From Theobroma cacao (taxonomy: Eukaryota > Streptophyta > Magnoliopsida > Malvales > Malvaceae), in NCBI RefSeq assembly GCF_000208745.1, contig NC_030852.1, positions 12,555,473-12,619,472 on the forward strand: 64,000 bases of DNA, given 5' to 3'. Of the stretch, positions 10,146 to 21,900 are shown piece by piece (within the stretch, counting starts at the first letter, position 1; each line of letters opens with the position of its first letter). The position numbers and the translations under genes were made by a program. Below the pieces are notes generated by a model. The model ran no database searches. It saw only the letters and a program-made list of their open reading frames with translations, and was not told the origin of the DNA.

Positions 10146-12758
10146 TTCTCAACTTGATATACCAACCTAAACATTTTGGCTCAAATTTCATGATGACATC
10201 AAGTATGCCGCACAAAGTAATATGTATTCGCATTCTAACAACCTAGACATTTAAAGAACGTTTATGAGTAATCATGTATTATAATCAATTAAGATGAGAT
10301 TGTAAATCTTATATTGATTGTTCCCACTATTTTCTTCAAGATGACAACCCTCCATATCACCTTGAGAGATCTCTACTAGGATTCTCTTAATGGGCTAGGA
10401 TCCCATCCATCTAGTCATGGCCTTGAATGTGTTCAACAAGCCATGATAGCTGGATTAGGTAGGTAACTGAGCTTACCAATTGTATCTTTATACAACTCCC
10501 AGATCAGCTAGGTGACAACACATTGCCTAAACATATCATATATGTTTCGCCTAGCCATTGCCTCTAGTTTCCATAATAATCAAGTTTCCAAGCATCTGAA
10601 TTTTATGAAACTAGTTGAGTAAGACCCACCACCAATAGCTCAAACATACTCGTGTAAAAGTGTGACCTTGAGTGTGCTCAACAAGTCTCCGATTAAAAGA
10701 GTAGCTAGGTTATCTTGCTATATGGTGGAAGACAACTTAATCATGTGTGGCATGTGACTCAATATTTACCGAGGGATTTTCTTTTTTTTTTTTAACTTAG
10801 TTAAGGTCTCATCTTTGCATGCATAGCATTTATTAATTAGATAAATAAATCTATCTCATGCATACTACTTTGGATGATTATGAACTTTATCTATACTAAT
10901 TTCCTTGCGCCATCGAAGGAAATTAGCTTGGTCAAACCTAAGGGATAACATACAACATGTTGTAATCTTCCTCCTCGTATCTTAATGGCTCCTTTAGGTC
11001 TTCATCTACGAATTGTAAAATAACTCCTAAACTAATCCTAATTCTACACTTATATGTAACTAATTACATTTCAGTAAAGAAACCTCGTGGTACATCCGAG
11101 GGGAGTTAGGTGAGGAAAGAATTTTACAATCTCTGAAAATCAAGAGAAAGGCAGGGTGCGCAGACCCCATTTAATAAATAAATACCATGATACAATTTAA
11201 CCATACATCCACAATCATATTGGGCCTAGTCCATAATCATCCACATACATCCATCCACATGAACATAAAATTAAAACTATGTCTTATTCTAATTGTTAAT
11301 CATATGAGGCATCCGAAATTAGTGTACAACTAATTTCGAGTTCATTTTTAATTCCGTGTATGGAAACAGTCTTCCATGTATGGAAAGTCTTTACTAATCA
11401 GTATTAGTAATATTATCCATTACTAATCTCATTAGGATTAGAATAAATTATTATTACAAATTAAAACATTTTTCATTTGTAATCTTTAAACGTTTTAAGT
11501 AACTTTTACTAATTCTTTTAAATTAAAGATTATGTGTCTTCAATTATCTAATCTCATTAGATAATTTAAATATAATATTTAAGACAACATTATCTTTAAT
11601 TATATTTAAGTGTCCTATTCGAATTTCACTTCTTAAAAGAAGGAAATTAATTCATGATATTTATCTGGTCCATATTTGTCACACTCCCATATTTGTAGAA
11701 ATCAAATTCCTAAATTTATGGATGTGATTAATTAAATCTTGATATCCTTATTTTAAGGAATCAAATTCCCAAATTTAAATATACCAAATTTATCTTTCTG
11801 GAACTTTTCCATAAGATATTGTTTAGTAAATTAGAGTTTTTAATTGCACCAATTTAGGCTGCAAATATGGACACTAAAATCCCAAAAACCATGACTTTAC
11901 AAAATTCTGGCAGCAGTGTACCAGTCACAGTTTTATGGCTTGATGCGGCATCAAATCAGGGAATTTAATTCCCCAATTTTAACCATAGTCAGCTAACATA
12001 TGGGACCTTTCCATATTAAAATTTTATAATTTTTGGACTTGATTTAGATGGTCAAAACCCCAAAAAAACGCAGCCTATGTATCCTGTACATAGCTGTAGT
12101 TTTTGGGTTGCATATGTGGCATTATGATGGCATAAATAAAGGGATTAAATCCCTTAATTTTAGTGATCTTCCAGGCATCTTTTGAACATATTCAAACTTC
12201 AAAAGTTATCCAAAAAGGTACAACAATTGCACAATGTTAGGACTCTTTGAAGATGACTTTCTCAGTAAAATCATGACCTGAAACTGCTGCTGGCAGCAAT
12301 GGTTTCAGCCATGATTTCACAGCCTTTCCTTCACCATTTTCAGCTGGTAATTAATCATATTGAAACAATTTCAATGTAGATTACTTCCAAATTTTTTCAG
12401 AATTTTTGGAGGCTTTTAGACCCCTGTTAAAAACTGAAAATCAAACCACATGCAAATCTGGACAGAATCTAATTCTATCACCAAACCGCATATTGTTTCC
12501 CATGAATTCGAATCCTTTTCTTGCTAAACTCTTTTGTGCATCTCATGCACATATTGTTCTGCAAAATTGAGACACTTAAACAAGATTAGTTGCTTAAACA
12601 AATAAGTATTAAAAATCAAAACTCGAATATGTGATAAACTACTTTAAAACATAATCAAAATTTAACACTTACTTGCTCTCTTCCAAATCCCTCACATTCA
12701 ATCAGAATTGAAATTAACAATAACAAGACATACCTTTGCATTAAAACAAGCCAAGGGA
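10146..12758 (-). other. Non-coding leader of the copia element; no gag found
   Basis: 2.6 kb between protease and primer site with stops in every frame and no recognisable capsid or zinc-knuckle motif. AT-rich, with a poly-T run near 10783-10792. It may be a long leader, a region replaced by foreign sequence, or gag decayed past recognition. Confidence 0.6.
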
Positions 12759-12771
12759 GGCTCTGATATAA
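12759..12771 (-). promoter_or_regulatory. Primer-binding site of the copia element
   Basis: Reverse strand reads TATATCAGAGCC, one or two changes from TGGTATCAGAGCC (tRNA-Met), directly beside the inner end of the 12773-13396 LTR. Confidence 0.75.
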
Positions 12772-12772
12772 C

Positions 12773-13396
12773 TATTAGGAATGGCATGATTAGAGCATCA
12801 ACGCAGTGGAATAAAAAAAAGGTTGAAATAAAAATAAAACCATGCCTCCTACCTTTGGATCACCTTAATTGTTTAATGCAAAGTTATGTACCACATAAAA
12901 TCAGAAAAAGAATGTACCTAGATCCTACTCCAACAGTATTGCATAGACACTTGAGTGAAATACCAAATGCACTTCTCATGGCAGGTCATGTTCAGTGAAC
13001 TTGCTCTCCCATGGCAAGCACCCACATGTTAGTTCCAAGTATCTTTATACTTCAACCTATGAGAACGATTGCTTACTTCACAAGTAAGGAACATAACATG
13101 AGCCAATCTTTGAGCATTATTGATGCTCTGTCTCAATAATACAATGATCAGGAACTTTTAGGAACAATGCTTTAATGCATAAGGATCTCATAATTGTATC
13201 CCAATACAATTCCTTTGCAAGGCATATATAGTTCCATGTGCTTTATGTACATAAGTACAAAAAAGTAATTAAATTACAAACTTATGGACAAAGAACTACC
13301 TCAATGTTATTATGAATAACAAAATGTCATACATGAATATCTCAAAATTGTAATTCCTATACAACCACAGATTGGCTTGTAAGGCTTATACTAACA
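12773..13396 (-). repeat. 5' LTR of the copia element, internally deleted
   Basis: 624 bp against 1822 bp for the other copy. The match jumps from GAATGTACCT (near 12918) to AGTATTGCATAGAC (near 12935) with about 15 bases of unmatched filler (AGATCCTACTCCAAC). Filler at a junction is typical of end-joining repair. The inner end reads TA instead of TG. The outer end is followed by the target duplication AGTGG. Confidence 0.87.
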
Positions 13397-14508
13397 AGTG
13401 GAGGGGAGACCTGCAGTACAAGAATCCCCTAGTTTCCAAGGTCAGGCCGATCGCCAACATCTTGAGGTTGAGAGGGGTCATTTAGAGATTTCCCTTCCTG
13501 ATTTCCTCAAGCTTAAGCCTCCATCATTTTCAAGGTTGGGTGCATCGGAGAAACCCTAGATTGACTTAGATAAGATGGAGAAAATTTATGAGGCCTTGGG
13601 ATTCCATAGTACTAGATCAGTAGAGCTAACCGCCTTCTGATTAGAGGACGTGGCGCAAAAGTGGTATGGCTCCTTGCGTAGAGGTGGGCCGGTGAATGCA
13701 ACGTCGTTGACTTGAAAGGAGTTCAGTACAGCCTTCTTAGATCAATTTTTACCACTTAGTGTACGTAATGCACGGGCTAGGGAGTTTGAGGCATTAGTAC
13801 AAACCCCAAGTATGACGGCGTCGGAATACGACATCAAATTCACGCAGCTGGCTTGGTATGCACCCTATCTAGTTTCTACTGAGGAAATGAAGATTCAAAG
13901 GTTTGTGGATGGGCTAGTGGAGCCATTGTTTAGGGTTGTGGCATCTCGAGATTTCAATACCTACTCCGCAGTAGTGGATTACGCTCAGTGGATTGAGATG
14001 AGGACTAGTGAAAGTAGGGCTACGAGGGATAGAGCAAAGAAGGCCAAGACTTCAGTCTTGGCTATCAAGGTTGCAGAGACTTCAGTGGTAGTGTTTCGTC
14101 CTTTGGCTGTTATGGCCCACAGAGGGACTCACAATTACCTCAACAGGGGAGTGACTCACCTAGTGCTAGTATTGGGGCGAGACAAAGAACCTTCAGTGTT
14201 GGGAGGCAGCAAGATTCGAGGCAGGGTTGTCAAGTTATCCGTCATTGCAATACTTGTGGGGGACGACATAGAGGAAGATGCCTCTGTGCTACGGGAGTTT
14301 GTTTCTTGTGTGGTCAACCTAGACATATTAAGAGGAATTATCCAATGGCTTATCAATCCCAAGGTTCTACTCACGGTTTCGCCCAACCAGCCTTGTCTGC
14401 TTCTTCAACAGCTGCCTCATCTAATCCGAAGGCTAGCAGATCAAGCGGATCAATAGGTAGAGGTGTTGTTACTTTCTCTCGAGGCAGGCTTTTTGGGTTT
14501 GGACGTTA
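13397..14508 (+). pseudogene. Gag of Tekay-like element C, continued after the copia insertion
   Basis: After the AGTGG duplication the frame of 4921-5218 resumes (EGRPAVQESPSFQGQ), followed by the retrotransposon Gag domain ([67 protein letters not shown]). A Cys-rich knuckle region follows near 14250-14345, with [14 protein letters not shown] in place of CX2CX4HX4C: the last Cys is Tyr (TAT for TGT). Several in-frame stops (near 13558, 13639 and 13712) and frame changes mark it as dead. Confidence 0.85.
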
Positions 14509-14536
14509 AAGTTCCACCGTTAGGGGTCACACAAGG

Positions 14537-15947
14537 GTGTTTACGTTAACACCACAAGAAGCCCAGACATCCAACACAGTGGTATCAGGTATTCTCTCAG
14601 TTTATAATATGAATGCTTGGGTATTGTTTGATCTTGGTGCTACCCGCTCTTTTATTTCTCCATGTTTTGCATCTTATTTGGGTAAAGATCGTGTTATAAG
14701 TGAAGAACAATTAGTGGTGTCTACCCCTTTAAAGGATGTATTTATGGCAAATTGGGAATATAAGTCCTATGTAGTTCGAGTCAAGGACAAAGAAACCTTG
14801 GTAAATCTAGTTGTATTAGACACCGTAGATTTTGACATGATCTTGGGAATGGATTGGTTATCGCCCTGCCATGCCAGCGTGGACTGTTATCATAAATTGG
14901 TTAGATTTGATTTTCTCGGTGAACCATCATTTAGCATTCAGGGGGATAGGAGCAATCCTCCAACCAATTTGATATCTATTATGTCTACTATAAGGCTATT
15001 AAGACAGGGTTGTCAACGTTACTTGGCTGTTGTGAGAGATACCCAAGCGAAGGTCAAAGACATAAGCCAAGTGTCAGTAGTGAATGAGTTCATGGATGTA
15101 TTTCTCAAGGAACTACCAAGTTTGCCTCCCGAGCGAGAGATTGAATTTTGCATAGATTTGATTCTCGACACTAGACCTATATCCATACCCCTATATAGAA
15201 TGGCACTTGCAGAGCTTAAAGAGTTTAAGGATCAGTTAGAAGATTTGTTGGATAAAGGCTTCATCCGTCCTAGCATCTCACCATGGGGAGCACCGATGCT
15301 ATTTGTAAAGAAAAAAGATGGGTCGCTTAGATTGTGCATTAACTACCGACATCTTAATAAAGTGACGATGAAGAATAAGTACCCCCTTCCAAGAATAGAT
15401 GATTTATTTGATCAACTACAAGGAGCACAATGTTTCTCTAAGATAGATCTACGATCTGGGTACCATCAGTTGAGGATCCGAAATAAAGATATACCAAAGA
15501 TCGCATTTCGAACAAGATATGGGCACTATGAGTTCTTGGTGATGTTGTTCGGGCTTACGAATGGCCCTACGACCTTTATGGATTTGATGAACTAAGTGTT
15601 CAAGCCTATTTGGACAAGTTCATGGTGGTGTTTATTGATGACATCTTGATCTACTCGAAGAGCCGAGAGGAGCACGAGCAGCATCTTAAGATAGTGCTCC
15701 AAACTTTGAGAGAACATCGATTGTATGCCAAGTTGCATTCTTGGGACATGTGGTATCCAAGGATGGGGTACAAGTCGATCCAAAGAAAGTTGAGGCAGTG
15801 GAAAAGTAGCCAAGGCCAACATCAGTTACAGAGATTAGAAGCTTTTTGGGTTTGGCTAGCTATTATCATCGTTTTGTGAAGGACTTCTCTAAAATAATAG
15901 CCCCTCTAACTAAGCTAACACGTAAAGATACAAAATTTGAGTGGTCA
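14537..15947 (+). pseudogene. Protease and reverse transcriptase of Tekay-like element C
   Basis: The protease reads [17 protein letters not shown], with Leu replacing the Ser/Thr after the catalytic Asp (usual FDSGATHSF), then [14 protein letters not shown] follows: [48 protein letters not shown], a TAG at 15594-15596, and VVFIDDILIYSKS (catalytic Asp pair kept). Near 15735 a deletion removes the SKCEFWL-like segment and shifts frame, after which LGHVVSKDGVQVDPKK and RSFLGLASYYHRFVKDFS remain readable. At ...KFEWS the frame is cut by element A and resumes at 26936. Confidence 0.93.
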
Positions 15948-18898
15948 TGTCAAGCCCTACCTTATAAAATATTAGCCATGTCATTCATGTGATTGACAAT
16001 ATGTTTGCATACTTGGAAAGCCCCGAAAAATTATCAAAAGTTGGTAGTGTACCTAGTAGTGCAACTAAGTTGAATTAAGCCTCAAACTAGACCAAATAAA
16101 GATTTTAAGATGAAATTTAGAATTTTAAAACCCCAGAATGACTTAAAATGGTGATTCGGAATTCGAGGACCGATTTGGAGTCAAATTGGAATTTTCGTGA
16201 CCTAAGGGTAAAATAGTCATTTTGACACCCGAGGTTAAGATGTGAGTGTTGGATGAAATTTTTGACTAAGATTGACTATTTAGAACATAATTTGAGTTTA
16301 AGAAGTGAAAAATTTTAATTCCAACATTTTTTTCAAGCATAGGGGTAAAATAGTCATTTTACCACCCCAAGGGCAAAATTGTAATTTTACACCACCCAAC
16401 ACTTGTCTAGCACATGGATTTTACCCAATATTATCATGGATAATTAAGGAAATTTATATGGTGGAGAGAGATTGCTTAATGAGTAAGAATGACACATGGA
16501 CCAATGGAATGGTGACATGTGTCAAATTCTCATCCATTTAATATTTTTCTTATAAATTAGCATAAAATCAGCCTATTTCTCTTCATATGGCAGGCCAAAA
16601 CAAGAACAAAGGAAGAACAAAGGAAGAAAAGAAGAACAAAAACCATAGGTGGAAAAATTCAAGGGAAAAGTGTGAAATTTCAAGGAAACAAGTGAAAAAA
16701 GGTAAGATTTTTCAATTCTAGCTTGTGATTTACCTTTCCTATGCATTCTTTTTCATTTTCCATGGTTGAGAATCAAGATTTCATGATGAATCCCTTGCTG
16801 GCCGGACATGGGGGGAGGAGTTTTGATGCTTGATTTGGTTAGATTTTAAGATATTTTAGTGTTTTTAGTTAGTTAGTGATGTGTAGCGTGAAAATCAAGC
16901 AAGAAAAATTCATTTTCTCCCATCACCCATCATTGGCCGAATTTTCCATGTAAAGTGTGGATGGTGGATTTGATTTTATTTCAAGTGAACTGGTTAGGAA
17001 ATGATGAATTACGGTGAGAAAATCAAGTAGGAAAAATCATAGTGTTGATGCACCCACCCTGGCAGAAATTCCCAAGAGAAAATGTGAAGATGATTTTGCT
17101 AAATTTTATGCTATTTGATTTGTGTTTGATTGTTTGGAGAATTGGAAGAAAAATGGAGTTGATTGGAGTTAAATGGGACATATTGGCCAATTAATCGAGT
17201 GATAGATCGAATTAGGCCAATACCATTTTATTTAGGAGCACAATTGAATTTGTGTAGAACACCATGTTTAGACGATAATCCGAACAATTTACATTCCATT
17301 TCATGCATCCATATAGTTTTATAACCGTTTAACACCAATGTGGTAAATTGCTTGATTATGCATTATGTCTAGGTGGTGAATCCTCCGATAAAGGCAAAGA
17401 AATTATACCCGAGGATCGATAGTCGAAGTACTCTAAATATTCGACTCCTGAAATAGTGAATAACCTTATCATCATTTTAATTATCTAAAGTGGTCTTTTT
17501 ATTCGATTTTGTGAATGTTATGAAAAATGAGTTAAATGGTTAATTTTTAGGTTTTATAAACAAAATGTGTTTAAATGAAATGATTTTATAAATTGTCTTG
17601 AAATTGAATGATGGCTTTAAAAATAGAGTAATTGGAGACCATTTGATGTATTGTGAATTTATGGTTCTAATTGATTGGCTTATGGCAATATTGGCATGAA
17701 TGGCTGAATTGGTATTTATGTTGAAATTGTATAAACTGTTGTTTGCCTTGATAGGCTAGATAATGATAAAATTGCCATGTCATGCTGTTGAATTTTTATT
17801 GTATGGTGGGTTTAGCTTGCTGCAGTGGGCGGGTTCTGTGGACCAGCCTATTAGAGGGGCACGAAATCTGGTTATATATGTACCTCAGTCAGAGAGGCGC
17901 GTAGGGTATCTCCTGAGGTATGGTTAGAGTTCACGTCACATCGAACCACTTTGTAATGATGAACTCCGCTAATGCCAAGGAACGGCTGTGTTTTTCAAAA
18001 TAAAAATATGTTTATGGGTATACGAAACTTTTTAACAGCCTTGGCGGACTCGATTAAATGCCTTAGCCAAGGTATTCCCGAGAATGATTTGGCAGGAGCC
18101 AAGCTTTTAAGATACTCATAAGCCATGTTGATTTTTTAAATGAAATGAATATTTATGTCATGAATTACATATTGAGATGGAATATTTTAATCGTCTCCAT
18201 TTACTCGACTTTAGATATTTTGAATGGTGTTTGTTTACTCACTGGGATTATATAATCTCACTACCCTCCTTTCCACTCATTTCAAGCTCAAAATAGGCTG
18301 TAGATAGCTGATTTCATCAAGAGCTATCATTGGATTTGCATCCTCCAAATTGTAAGTTCACAATCTTTCTTACTTTTGGTTATTCGGGGGCCCACTAGTT
18401 ATTGTAAATTAAGTTAAATACTCTGGCTTACTATATTACAATATGTATGAATTTATTTAGCTTTTACGCTACAAAAATTATTTACTAGTAACTCTATAAA
18501 TATTGTCTTATAAGAAAATAGAATATTTTATTAAATATTTTTATTATATTCAAATAGTCATAATTTCATTTTAAATGAAGGTTTTAGATGTTTAAACTTA
18601 TTTTTGATTATGAATTATGTGTTTTGTACTCGCATACTACATTTTTAGCGGATTTTGAGATTTTTGAGGAAAAATGACCAAAATGCCCCTGTGAGAAAAA
18701 AATTATTTTTCTATTGTTTTGATTTGGAAAAAGTTTATAATCTCCCAAAACATGATTTTAGTAACTAATACTCACGGGGGAAACGAGAAATACTGATGTT
18801 AAGCCTTGCGAGGTTTCGATTGACATTTCGGGTAATGATTGTCTATCGGGACGTCACGGCGATTGTCACGGGCTCAATGGGAGTTTCGGGTCGTGACA
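15948..18898 (+). repeat. 5' LTR of element A
   Basis: Starts TGTCAAGCCCTACC, ends GGGTCGTGACA. It aligns end to end with 23980-26930 at the same length. Differences are mostly C/T or G/A and are denser in the first 150 bp than around 16560-16720. The central part encodes no protein. Confidence 0.95.
16551..16557 (+). promoter_or_regulatory. Candidate TATA box of the family-A LTR promoter
   Basis: TATAAAT in CTTATAAATTAGC, kept at 24593-24599 in the 3' LTR and in reverse as TTTATAAA near 1191-1200. A conserved CTTCATATGG...GGCCAAA...AAGAACAAAGGAAGA segment starts about 25 bp downstream, where the transcript would begin. Placement is inference. Confidence 0.55.
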
Positions 18899-18905
18899 AT
18901 TAGAT

Positions 18906-18917
18906 TGGTATCAGAGC
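18906..18917 (+). promoter_or_regulatory. Primer-binding site of element A (tRNA-Met)
   Basis: TGGTATCAGAGC, seven bases after the 5' LTR end, complementary to the 3' end of initiator tRNA-Met. The same site type is seen in element C. Confidence 0.92.
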
Positions 18918-19057
18918 TTTTGGTTTTAAGGTTATTTTAAAAATTTACAGTGTCAGTGTGGCCCCGAGTTAAGTTGGGTTAGGTTGAATAGGATGCATGC
19001 ATTTGCATATAGAACCTGAGGTTGCCTAAACTTACTTGTTTCCTTTTATAGATTATT

Positions 19058-20334
19058 ATGCCTCCTCGACGCGAACACCCACCTCTCACTAGATCAGTTG
19101 GGAGGGGAAAATGTCGTTCCCAATGTCAATAGCTAGATGCAATAGAGGAGGAATCAGCTACGTTCACCATTCGGGCAGCACCTGCTGCTGAACGGGCCGA
19201 GACTCCTCCACATTCTCCACATTCTTCACATCCTCCACCACCTACTGATATTCCTGCCATGTCTCCTGAGGTAGTCCAGTCATTGGCAGCCTTCTTTACC
19301 ACTATTGTTGGCCAGGCTCAGGCTGGTCAGGCTCCTCCTATAGTACTACTAGTTGCTCCTTCAATACCACCACCCCCACCTCCTGTTCCACCACCAGTGC
19401 CGGATGTCTCTATTTCTAAAAAGCTTAAGGAGGTTAGGCAACTTGGTTGTGTTTCTTTTACGAGTGAGTTGGACTCAGCAGTAGCCAAAGATTAGATTAA
19501 TCAGGTTTGAGAGACACTCTCTGATATGAGGTTGGATGATGACATGAAGTTGATGGTGGCCACGAGATTACTAGATAAGAGAGCCCGTACATGGTGGAAT
19601 TCAGTAAAATCTCGTTCCACTACTCCTCCGACTTGGACAAACTTTCTAAGAGAATTTGATAGTTAGTATTTAACTTATTTCCATCATAAAGAAAAGAAAA
19701 GAGAATTTTTGAGTTTGAAACAGGGGAATTTAACGGTAAAGGAGTACGAGGCTCGTTTTAATGAGCTGATGTTATATGTGCCGGATCTGGTGAAATCTGA
19801 GCAGGATCAGGCCAATTATTTCGAGGAAAGGCTCCGTAATGAGATTAGAGAGCGGATGACAGTGACTGGTAGGGAGCCACATAATGAGTGGTACATATGG
19901 CTTTAAGGGCCGAGAAGCTTGCAAATGAAAATAGGAGAATGTGAGCTGAGTTTGCAAAAAGGATAAATACGAGTGTATCTTCCAATCAGCCACCAAAAAG
20001 GGGCAAAGACTCATCTGCTTCAGGGAGTACTACCTCTGTTTTAGTGACATCTCCTCGACTTCCATTTTCATAGACACAGCAGAGGCCTTCGAGATTCAGC
20101 AAATTTGCGATGACTACTTCTGGGAAGAGTTTCGGAGGTTCTGATAGATGCAAGAAGTGTGGGAAAAATTATTTTGGGCCGTGTAGGGGATCAGTACGAT
20201 GTTTTTATTATGGTCAGTCGGGCCACATTAGGAGTGATTGCCCACAACTAAAACGGGCTATTGCAATAGCTCCATCTCCACTAACTCGTACGGATATGCA
20301 GAGGAGAGATCTTTATGGGTTACCACCGAGGTAG
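19058..20334 (+). pseudogene. Gag of element A
   Basis: ATG at 19058 starts MPPRREHPPLTRSVGRGK, a typical Tekay Gag opening, followed by a proline-rich stretch near 19365-19400 (PPPPPPVPPPVPD). The capsid part reads DDDMKLMVATRLLDKRARTWW, then FLREFDS with a stop (near 19660), then SLKQGNLTVKEYEARFNEL. After a stop/frameshift near 19905 it continues with AEKLANENRR. The zinc knuckle near 20190-20235 is CFYYGQSGHIRSDC: the second Cys is Tyr. At least five stops make it non-coding today. Confidence 0.9.
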
Positions 20335-20337
20335 GGA

Positions 20338-21900
20338 GTGGCTATACAGTCTGGTGTAGAGAGTAACACCTCAGCATATCCACCTTCGAGACCACAGACT
20401 CGTACTTCAACAAGAGTTTTCGCTGTGACGGAAGATGAGGTACGGGTCCGACCTAGAGCAGTGACAAGTACTATGTCTTTATTTGATATAGATGCTTATG
20501 TTTTGATAGATTCTGGCTCAGATAGGTCTTATGTAAGTATGGCATTTGCATCAATTACTGATAGAAACCTGTCACCATTAGAGGAAAAAATTGTAGTTCA
20601 CACCCCTTTAGGAGAAAAGCTAGGTAGAAACAGTTGTTATAAAGATTGTGGAGTAATGGTTGGTGAGGAAGAATTTAGGGGTGACTTGATTCCTCTAGAG
20701 ATCCAAGATTTCGATTTGATATTGGGTATAGACTGGTTAACTGCACATCAGGCAAATGTGGATTGTTTCATGAAAGAAGTTGTTCTTCAGAATTCGGAGG
20801 GAGCAGAGATTGTTTTTGCAAGGAAACGTCAAGTATTACCTTCTTGTGTAATCTCGACCATCAAAGCTTTAAAACTGGTGCAGAAAGGGTATTCGGCATA
20901 TTTAGCACACGTGATCGATACTTCGAAAAGGGAACCTAAATTAAAGGATGTCCCAATAGTTAGTGAGTTTCTTGATGTATTTCTTGATGAATTACCGGGA
21001 CTACCTCCTGAGCGAGAGATTGAATTCCCTATTGATTTACTTTCGGGTACCGTACCTATTTCTATCTCTCCATATCGAATGGCTTCGGCAGAGTTAAAGG
21101 AACTAAAAGTCCAGCTGCAAGATTTGGTGGATAAGGATTTTATTCGCCCTAGCACTTTTTCTTGGGGAGCACCAGTCCTATTTGTAAAGAAGAATGATGG
21201 CACTCTTCGATTGTGTATCGATTACCGTCAGCTGAACCGAGTGACCATCAAGAATAAATACCCTTTACCATGGATCGATGATCTTTTTGATCAATTACGA
21301 GGTGCTATGGTGTTTTCTAAGATTGACTTGAGGTGTGGGTATTATCAGTTGAAGATTAAAGAGCAGGATGTACCCAACACTGCTTTTAGGATGCGTTATG
21401 GGTATTATGAGTTTTTGGTGATGCCGTTTGGTTTGACTAATGCCCTGACAGCTTTTATAGATCTTATGAACAGGGTGTTCCATCCATAGTTGGATAAGTT
21501 CGTGATAGTATTCATAGATGACATCCTAGTTTATTCGAAGAATGATGATGAACATGCTGCCCATTTACGTATTGTGTTGCAAACCTTGCGTGAAAAACAA
21601 CTCTATGCCAAGTTCTCTAAATGTGAGTTCTGGTTAAAGGAAGTGGTTTTCTTGGGACATGTGGTGTCCGAAGCTGAAATTTATGTCAATCCCAAGAAGA
21701 TTGAGGCAATCTTACAATGGGAGAAATCGAGAACGGTAACTGAGATTCGCAGTTTCCTTGGCGTAGCCGATTATTATCAGAGATTTGTTCATGGATTTTC
21801 ATTGATAGCTGCTCCTTTGACTCGTCTGACTCGTAAAGGAGTTAAGTTTGAGTGGGATGATGTTTGTGAGAGTCGATTTCAGGAGCTAAAGACCGGTTAA
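20338..21900 (+). pseudogene. Protease and reverse transcriptase of element A
   Basis: The frame 20338-21489 holds the protease ([14 protein letters not shown], with D-S-G kept, and [15 protein letters not shown]) and RT ([66 protein letters not shown]). A TAG at 21487-21489 (HP*LDKF, usually Gln or Tyr) splits off 21490-21900, which has the catalytic [12 protein letters not shown], the [18 protein letters not shown] segment and [15 protein letters not shown]. Only this one stop separates the halves of RT. The frame ends near 21900 in a small frameshift before RNase H. Confidence 0.95.

Larger units (their letters stand above)
5219..13396 (-). mobile_element. Ty1/copia retrotransposon, gag-less, nested in element C
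   Basis: Transcribed right to left. The 5' LTR is at 12773-13396 and the 3' LTR at 5219-7040. A tRNA-Met-type primer site (TATATCAGAGCC, reverse strand) lies beside the 5' LTR and the purine tract AGTGGGAGAT beside the 3' LTR. A perfect target duplication AGTGG occurs at 5214-5218 and 13397-13401. Protease, integrase and RT/RNase H follow copia order, but no gag reading frame is present in the 2.6 kb between primer site and protease. All ORFs are broken. Deletion in one LTR and divergence of ends indicate an old, inactive copy. Confidence 0.92.

Noticed and set aside
18906..18917. TGGTATCAGAGC as part of a tRNA gene
   Set aside because: Only the primer complement is present next to LTR ends, without a cloverleaf; it is a primer-binding site.
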